A DNA stretch of 64,000 nt. Origin: Muraenolepis orangiensis (lineage: Eukaryota > Chordata > Actinopteri > Gadiformes > Muraenolepididae). Of this stretch, positions 56,418 through 64,000 are shown piece by piece (positions within the stretch are counted from its first letter, which is position 1; each line of letters opens with the position of its first letter). The notes below the pieces were generated by a model. It did not search any database, was not told the DNA's origin, and saw only the letters and a list, made by a program, of their open reading frames with translations. The DNA lies in NCBI GenBank assembly GCA_027704905.1, contig CM050999.1, positions 3,219,814 through 3,283,813 on the forward strand, given 5' to 3'. The position numbers were made by a program, and so were the translations under genes.

Positions 56418-57406
56418 TCTGTCTCCCTCTGTCTCTCTCTCTCTCTGTCTCTCTCTGTCTCCCTCTGTCTCTCTGTCTCCCTCTGTCTCTCTGTCTCTCT
56501 CCCTGTCTCTCTCTGTCTCTCTATCTCTCTGTCTCTCTCCCCGTCTCTCTCTGTCTCCCTCTGTCTCTCTGTCTCCCTCTCTCTCTCTCTGTCTCTCTCT
56601 GTCTCTCTGTCTCTCTCCCCGTCTCTCTCTGTCTCCCTCTGTCTCTCTCTCTCTCTCTGTCTCCCTCCATCTCTCTCTGTCTCCCTCTGTCTCTGTCTCT
56701 CTGTCTCTCTCCCCGTCTCTCTCTGTCTCCCTCTGTCTCTCTCTCTCTCTCTGTCTCCCTCCATCTCTCTCTGTCTCCCTCTGTCTCCCTCTGTCTCTGT
56801 CTCTCTGTCTCTCTCCCCGTCTCTCTCTGTCTCCCTCTGTCTCTCTGTCTCTCTGTCTCTCTCCCGTCTCTCTCTGTCTCCCTCTGTCTCTCTGTCTCTC
56901 TCTGTCTCCCTCTGTCTCTCTGTCTCTCTCCCCGTCTCTCTCTGTCTCCCTCTGTCTCTCTCTCTCTCTCTGTCTCCTCTGTCTCTCTGTCTCTCTCCCG
57001 TCTCTCTCTGTCTCCCTGTCTCTCTGTCTCTCTCTGTCTCCCTCTGTCTCTCTGTCTCTCTGTCTCTCTGTCTCTCTCTGTCTCCCTCTGTCTCTCTGTC
57101 TCTCTGTCTCTCTGTCTCTCTGTCTCTCTCTGTCTCGCTCTGTCTATCTGTCTCTCTCCCCGTCTCCCTCTGTCTCTCTCTGTCTCCCTCTGTCTCTCTC
57201 TATCTCTCTGTCTCTCTCCCCGTCTCTCTCTGTCTCTCTATCTCTCTGTCTCTCTCCCCGTCTCTCTCTGTCTCTCTCTGTCTCCCTCTGTCTCTCTGTC
57301 TCCCTCTGTCTCTCTCTCTGTCTCGCTCTCTCTCTCCCCGTCTCTCTCTGTCTCTCTCTCTCTCTGTCTCTCTCTGTCTCCCTCTCTCTCTCTCTCTCTC
57401 TCTCTT
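56336..57406. repeat. (CT)n/CTGTCT/CTCCC array
   Basis: About 1.07 kb of CTCTCTCTGTCTCCCTCTGT mosaics, an almost pure pyrimidine strand, with a sub-repeat around CTCTCTCCCCGTCTCTCTCT. Confidence 0.95.
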
Positions 57407-57723
57407 AAACATCTATGTGTTTCCTATAGCTCCTAAACAATGTGTCACCCCTTCTGCGACGACGCTGCGTGGACTCAGTGAATCTTGCCTTCCATTAGCT
57501 GCATTACCAGATGGTGGATGATTTAGGAAAACAAACAGTAACTAGACCAAAGCCATTAGCATTATGAATTGTTCTCAACTCACAATGCAGTCCCACAGGT
57601 CAGTAATGAGAGAGTAATGCTGAGGTTTGTGGGCTTTGTGTTTCTGGTCTGCGCTCGGTGCACTTTAGATCACCAGATGGCCCTCCAGCAGACCAAGAAG
57701 TCTCATGTTCTGGAAGGATGCAT
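57407..57723. other. No confident gene; signal-peptide-like frame
   Basis: On +, an ATG near 57620 opens MLRFVGFVFLVCARCTLDHQ, which looks like a signal peptide, but the frame runs into a CA repeat. No family is recognised. Confidence 0.35.
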
Positions 57724-57727
57724 ACAA

Positions 57728-58417
<690 letters not shown>

Positions 58418-59526
58418 TAGGGCTGTCAATTTCCTCTATTATCCCATTCGAATTTCATTCATTATTATTTTTTTAAATTCGAATTATATTCGAATATTTA
58501 ATGGTCAATTTTGACTTATTAATATGTACTATTTATCTATCTACACACTGTAAAAACGGGCTTATGAATTGCCACTGCCACTATGACATCGTAGTTGACT
58601 TGTTTTACATTATGTCCACTAGAGGGCATTTCAGTATTACTAATAAACATGTAATTACCAGGTGATAGCTGTCTTGCTAAGTAAATAAGGATAAAGCTTA
58701 GACACAAAATGAATAAAGTTGTCAACTTTAATGAACATTGTCAACAGTTCTCTTCTCGTATGAAACAGAATAACAGTAAGTGCGCTGTTTAAGTGCGCTA
58801 ACGGTAGAATTAGGCTATAGGCAAGGCCAGGCAATATAGTAACCAACTAGAACTAAACATAAACAAGATTTGGTCTAAAGGTTGTTCGCCAAAAAAACAA
58901 GCCGATCAACGTTCTCTGGATCGAGTGCAGAGCGTTTTTTATTAACTATAATCCCCGCCGTGGAGAAAACCCTTTCTGCTCTAACCGAGCTGCCTGGGAT
59001 GCTCAAGTACCGTCGTGCCAGCTGGGCAATGTGGGAGTACTTAGACCCTGATGCTTTCCACCACGACAATGGATCGCTGTCGGTGGGTAGCGGCGTCTCA
59101 CTCTCATAGATAAGCATCTCTTGTTGCAACACATTGCCAATGTCCACGGTAGGCCTACCCGATGCGTCTGTGGACTCTGCGCCTTGGTAAACATTCCCAA
59201 AAAGATCGCCCATAGCACCGAGAGCTGTTTTCTCCTGTGTCCCCTTCGCCATGGCTGCTACCTCCCCGTCTTCCTCATAGCCTCCGCAATCCTCCGCAAT
59301 CACCATCAGCACCGCTGGCCGCCATTTTTAGATTGTGCATTAAGAGTGACAAGCGATTTGTTAGGCCTATCACACCTTCGCTAAAGATAGTCAACAATTA
59401 AAAAAAATATATATATTTTTTTTATTTAAAAAACCCATTCGAATTCTAATTTTTACATTCGATTAGTATTCATTTTTTACAAATTCGAATTACATTCGAA
59501 TACCGAAATTCGTTCCAACAGCCCTA
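58418..59526 (-). mobile_element. 1.1-kb hAT element with transposase C-terminal fragment
   Basis: TIRs TAGGGCTGT ... ACAGCCCTA with the perfect 8-bp target duplication ATACATAC (58410-58417, 59527-59534). The minus strand 59312-58875 encodes a 145-residue frame ending with the hAT dimerisation domain: PLSWWKASGSKYSHIAQLAR, RYLSIPGSSVRAERVFSTAG, then KRSALDPENVDRLVFLANNL. The N-terminal BED finger and DDE catalytic part are absent, so it is internally deleted. Same family as the 449-bp MITE at 34498; it shows how that MITE arose. Confidence 0.93.
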
Positions 59527-59815
59527 ATACATACATACATACATACATACATACAGTGCATACACACATACAGTACATACATACATACATACATACATAC
59601 ATACATACATACATACACAACATACATACATACATACATACAGTACATACATACATACACAACATACATATATACATACATATACATACATACATATACA
59701 TACATACACACATACATACATACATACATACAGTGCATACACACATACAGTACATACATACATACATACAATACGTGCAAACATACAGTGCATACATAAT
59801 ACAGTACATACATAC
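59527..59815. repeat. (CATA)n microsatellite (right part)
   Basis: Continuation of the CATACA array beyond the hAT element, with CAGTACATAC and CAGTGCATAC interruptions. Confidence 0.93.
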
Positions 59816-60344
59816 ATTCCCCCAGTATACAGTAGAAAATATGTTAAATATGTAAAACAATATGCAAACAGATTGCCTCAACTGTAATGAGGACTGAATC
59901 TCGTTCATCACAGACCGGGTCAAGAGACGTTGAAGCAGGTCACATCTGAAGGTCACCATCACTCCACACATCCTGCTCCATTGACCTGCCATCTTAGGAC
60001 AGAGAAACCTATTACTACATGTAGTGCTGGACTGGGGCAGCAGAGCAGGGGACCAGCAGAATAAGAGCCTAGCAGCACCCTGGATGAAATGAAAGGCAGT
60101 TCAGTTCCTGGCATTGGCCAAGGTCCCGCCCTGAGGGATATTAGCGAGGTATTCCAATTTTACCACGGACCCCACCTAGTCAGGTGGGGTCGTATATATA
60201 GACTTGCTCCCTTGGCTGCTGCTTTTCCTCCAAATTCAATCAGTTGAGCTTGTGTCGAGGTTGTCACACGGGGCAAAGGGTGGGATAAAACTAAAGTTCA
60301 ACTCCTCTCGGTTGGACACTCATTTGGTTTGTTTGCACACAAGC
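59816..60344. other. No gene recognised; TATA-like element at 60191
   Basis: GTATATATAG at about 60191-60200 follows the imperfect palindrome CCCACCTAGTCAGGTGGGG, a promoter-like or LTR-like layout. Frames are short; LLPWLLLFLQIQSVEL lacks an ATG. Confidence 0.4.
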
Positions 60345-62420
60345 AGTGTCGGTACGTGTGATGCAGTGTCGGTACGTAGGATGCAGTGTCAGTAGGTATG
60401 ATGCAGTGTCGGTACGTGTGATGCAGTGTCGGTACGTGTGATGCAGTGTCGGTACGTGTGATGCAGTGTCGGTACGTGTGATGCAGTGTCGGTACGTAGG
60501 ATGCAGTGTCGGTACGTATGATGCAGTGTCGGTACGTGTGATGCAGTGTCGGTACGTGTGATGCAGTGTCGGTACGTGTGATGCAGTGTCGGTACGTATG
60601 ATGCAGTGTCGGTACGTATGATGCGGTGTCGGTACGTAGGATGCAGTGTCGGTACGTAGGATGCAGTGTCGGTACGTATGATGCAGTGTCAGTAGGTATG
60701 ATGCAGTGTCGGTACGTATGATGTGGTGTCAGTAGGTATGATGCGGTGTCGGTACGTATGATGTGGTGTCAGTAGGTATGATGCAGTGTCGGTACGTATG
60801 ATGCGGTGTCGGTACGTATGATGCAGTGTCAGTAGGTATGATGCAGTGTCGGTACGTATGAAGTGTTGGTAGGTAGGATGCAGTGTCGGTACGTAGGATG
60901 CAGTGTCAGTACGTAGGATGCAGTGTCGGTACGTATGAAGTGTTGGTAGGTAGGATGCAGTGTCGGTACGTAGGATGCAGTGTCAGTACGTAGGATGCAG
61001 TGTCGGTACGTAGGATGCAGTGTTGGTACGTATGATGCCGTGTCGGTACGTATGATGCAGTGTCGGTACGTATGAAGTGTTGGTAGGTAGGATGCAGTGT
61101 CGGTACGTATGATGCAGTGTCGGTACGTAGGATGCAGTGTCGGTACGTATGATGCAGTGTCGGTACGTAGGATGCAGTGTCGGTACGTAGGATGCAGTGT
61201 CGGTATGTATGATGCGGTGTCGGTACGTATGAAGTGTTGGTACGTAGGATGCAGTGTCGGTACGTATGATGCAGTGTCGGTACGTATGATGCAGTGTCGG
61301 TACGTAGGATGCAGTGTCGGTACGTATGATGCAGTGTCGGTACGTAGGATGCAGTGTCGGTACGTATGATGCAGTGTCGGTACGTAGGATGCAGTGTCGG
61401 TACGTATGATGCAGTGTCGGTACGTAGGATGCAGTGTCGGTACGTATGATGCAGTGTCGGTACGTAGGATGCAGTGTCGGTACGTATGATGCAGTGTCGG
61501 TACGTAGGATGCAGTGTCGGTACGTAGGATGCAGTGTCGGTACGTAGGATGCAGTGTCGGTACGTATGATGCAGTGTCGGTACGTATGAAGTGTTGGTAG
61601 GTAGGATGCAGTGTCGGTACGTATGATGCAGTGTCGGTACGTATGATGCAGTGTCGGTACGTATGATGCAGTGTCGGTACGTATGATGCGGTGTCGGTAC
61701 GTATGATGCAGTGTCGGTACGTATGAAGTGTTGGTACGTAGGATGCAGTGTCGGTACGTATGATGCGGTGTCGGTACGTATGATGCAGTGTCGGTACGTA
61801 TGATGCAGTGTCGGTACGTATGATGCAGTGTCGGTACGTAGGATGCAGTGTCGGTACGTATGATGCAGTGTCGGTACGTATGAAGTGTTGGTACGTATGA
61901 TGCAGTGTCGGTACGTATGATGCGGTGTCGGTACGTATGATGCAGTGTCGGTACGTATGATGCAGTGTCGGTACGTATGATGCAGTGTCGGTACGTATGA
62001 TGCAGTGTCGGTACGTATGAAGTGTTGGTAGGTATGATGCAGTGTCGGTACGTATGATGCAGTGTCGGTATGTATGATGCGGTGTCGGTACGTATGATGC
62101 AGTGTCGGTACGTATGAAGTGTTGGTACGTAGGATGCAGTGTTGGTACGTAGGATGCAGTGTCGGTACGTATGATGCAGTGTTGGTACGTATGCAGTGTT
62201 GGTACGTATGCAGTGTTGGTACGTAGGCTGCAGTGTTGGTACGTAGGATGCAGTGTTGGTACGTATGCAGTGTTGATACGTATGATGCAGTGTCAGTACG
62301 TAGGATGCAGTGTTGGTATGTATGATGCAGTGTTAGTATGTATGATGCAGTGTTAGTATGTATGATGCAGTGTTGGTACGTATGCAGTGTTGATACATAT
62401 GCAGTGTTGGTACGTATGAC
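60345..62420. repeat. 20-bp minisatellite, about 100 copies
   Basis: Units of ATGCAGTGTCGGTACGTATG with variants (GTGTG, GTAGG, TGTTGG, CAGTAGG) and a recurring short unit (TATGAAGTGTTGGTAGG) about every 150-250 bp, indicating block duplications. The right end (after 62150) is more degenerate. Confidence 0.95.
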
Positions 62421-62536
62421 ATAGTGCTCATGAGTGTGTCAAACAAGGGTGTTCTTAAGTGGTGCTGGCCTAGCCTGGGAGGAGCATTTAAAGTAGGGCG
62501 GAGAGAGAGAGGCTGTCTGCCGGAGTAAACCAAGAC

Positions 62537-62682
<146 letters not shown>

Positions 62683-64000
62683 GCGAGATATGCAAATAGA
62701 GATTGACTATATGAAACATCTCTCTCAGGGGAGGCAAAGGCATCTTAGCAGTTAGCACTAACACACCACCACCCCCCCCCCAAACTAATTGTAATCTGCT
62801 CACAGCAATAAGACTCAACCCAGAGCTAATATACTCTCCATCCTACCATATTCCATACACTATATGCAGCATATCTATTTTTAATTGGTTGCATTGTCTT
62901 GATCGACAATAACAAATATGTTATTAGTGTGTCTGACAATGTTATGTTTCTTCATATGATTTAAATTCATTTTTAATGAGTTATTCTGCACAGTTTGGAA
63001 TAACCAGGAGCCAGCCTGTTCTCACTATACATGGGAAAGTTTGTGTCATACAGTTCTCTGTTGTTAGGCATAAACAAAATATTAGAAAAACCTCCACAAA
63101 CCAGCCTGGTCTAACGGAGTCTATCTTCATATTCATATCATATATTCTCTTTTCCTCTGTGTGGAGAGCGTTGAAACCTCCATGACTACACTACAGTATG
63201 TAGTGCAGCAGTACTACATACTGAAAGAGCACAATGTGCTAAAACCCCATTACTGCTGCTGATAGAGCCGTGTGTCCTTCTGCAATAGCTTTGTACTAAC
63301 ATGGTTTGTTTCCCTCTAAAGTGGAATCTAACGATGGCATTTTAGCAGGAGTCTGTCCCCCATCCTGTGTATGTGGACCAAAGCATGGCTACCCCAAAAC
63401 ACACACTATTAAAACACAAACTCACTGCCTTTCATGGTTTGTTTTTCTGTCTTTAGATCTAGTTATATATTCAGACAACGTACAGAAAGGGTAAAATGGG
63501 ACACATGCTTTTGAAAGATGAATGATTTAGCCATAATCACAGCATGAATTCCCTGTAGAAATGCTCAACACAGATTACGATTTATATCTCTCCGTATCTC
63601 CTCCATCTGACAGTGCTGTAATGTCAAACAGCAATAGACCAATAGGCCGTCATCATAAATCAAAGGGGAAAGCCCAGCAGAGCAGCGTGATCCCCAAGCG
63701 ATGACTCCTATCCCGGCCCACCAGGCAGCCATTAGTGTGTTGGATGTTTCAACGCATCGTTCATATCCAGAGAAGCGAGGCTTGAAGCGAGGCTTGAAGC
63801 GAGGCTTGCTTTGCAGTAGCTGTGTCAGGGTGTGTTCAGGGGGAGCTGGAGGTTGGTTACACAGCATAACCCTCCAGGTAAACAATACTTAATGAAGACT
63901 CAATACACCACACACAGAACACTCATTTTCTACAATAGTAACGCTTGTTTCAAAGTGTATGGATATGCACATTCAATGAAACAAAACATTGCAACATTTA
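62683..64000. other. No gene recognised
   Basis: Unique-looking AT-rich sequence. A 12-bp repeat (CGAGGCTTGAAG, three copies) is at about 63775-63808. Frames are short and unsupported. Confidence 0.5.

Noticed and set aside
56301..57521. 406-codon Ser/Leu/Val/Cys frame
   Set aside because: Product of the CT/CTGT microsatellite; no conserved domain.

Overview
The window looks like a teleost fish chromosome. Two recognisable host genes lie tail to tail, TBRG1 on + and SIAE (sialate O-acetylesterase) on -; as I recall these are also neighbours in mammals, so the pair looks like conserved synteny. Upstream is a complete secreted matrix metalloproteinase (MMP) gene, with the last exon of another MMP and a broken hemopexin-type exon beside it. 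The repeats are fish-like: L2 LINEs ending in the 'AAGTCGCTTTGGATAAA' tail, CR1/Rex-like LINEs, a Ty3/gypsy pol, hAT elements, and very long micro- and minisatellites. All genes are spliced; no bacterial-type operon, CRISPR array or RNA gene is seen. The exon structures were built by reading splice sites and checking phase by hand; the three full gene models give whole open frames of 500, 576 and 496 codons.

Layout. 1-3.2 kb: CA repeat, a 23-bp minisatellite, telomere-like repeats, no gene seen. 3.23-3.44 kb: last exon of an MMP, then a LINE fragment. 4.8-5.6 kb and 8.7-10.0 kb: minisatellites of 25 and 40 bp. 8.05 kb: broken hemopexin-type exon. 10.8-15.7 kb: MMP gene with 11 exons. 15.9-24.8 kb: a transposon nest (LINEs, L2, and a gypsy pol interrupted at least three times). 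25.0-26.4 kb: N-terminal part of a ZMYM-type hAT transposase-like gene with an in-phase acidic 14-residue repeat. 27.1-37.4 kb: TBRG1-like gene with 15 coding exons. 37.4-44.9 kb: SIAE, minus strand, 10 coding exons, with LINE debris in one intron. 45-62.7 kb: almost entirely tandem repeats, including an 8.8-kb array of a 17-bp unit with higher-order structure, and a 1.1-kb hAT element. 62.7-64 kb: no gene recognised.

The most unusual features are where tandem repeats meet splice sites. In TBRG1 a 36-bp (12-codon) repeat reiterates the exon 8 acceptor in frame; in the MMP a 62-bp repeat reiterates the exon 10 donor; in SIAE a (GT)n tract starts exactly at the exon 3 donor. The exon 11 donor of TBRG1 sits in the loop of a perfect 12-bp inverted repeat. 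The TBRG1 model also carries an N-terminal HARE-HTH-like domain, which I do not recall in the mammalian protein. TBRG1 and SIAE appear to share one palindromic poly(A) signal read from both strands.
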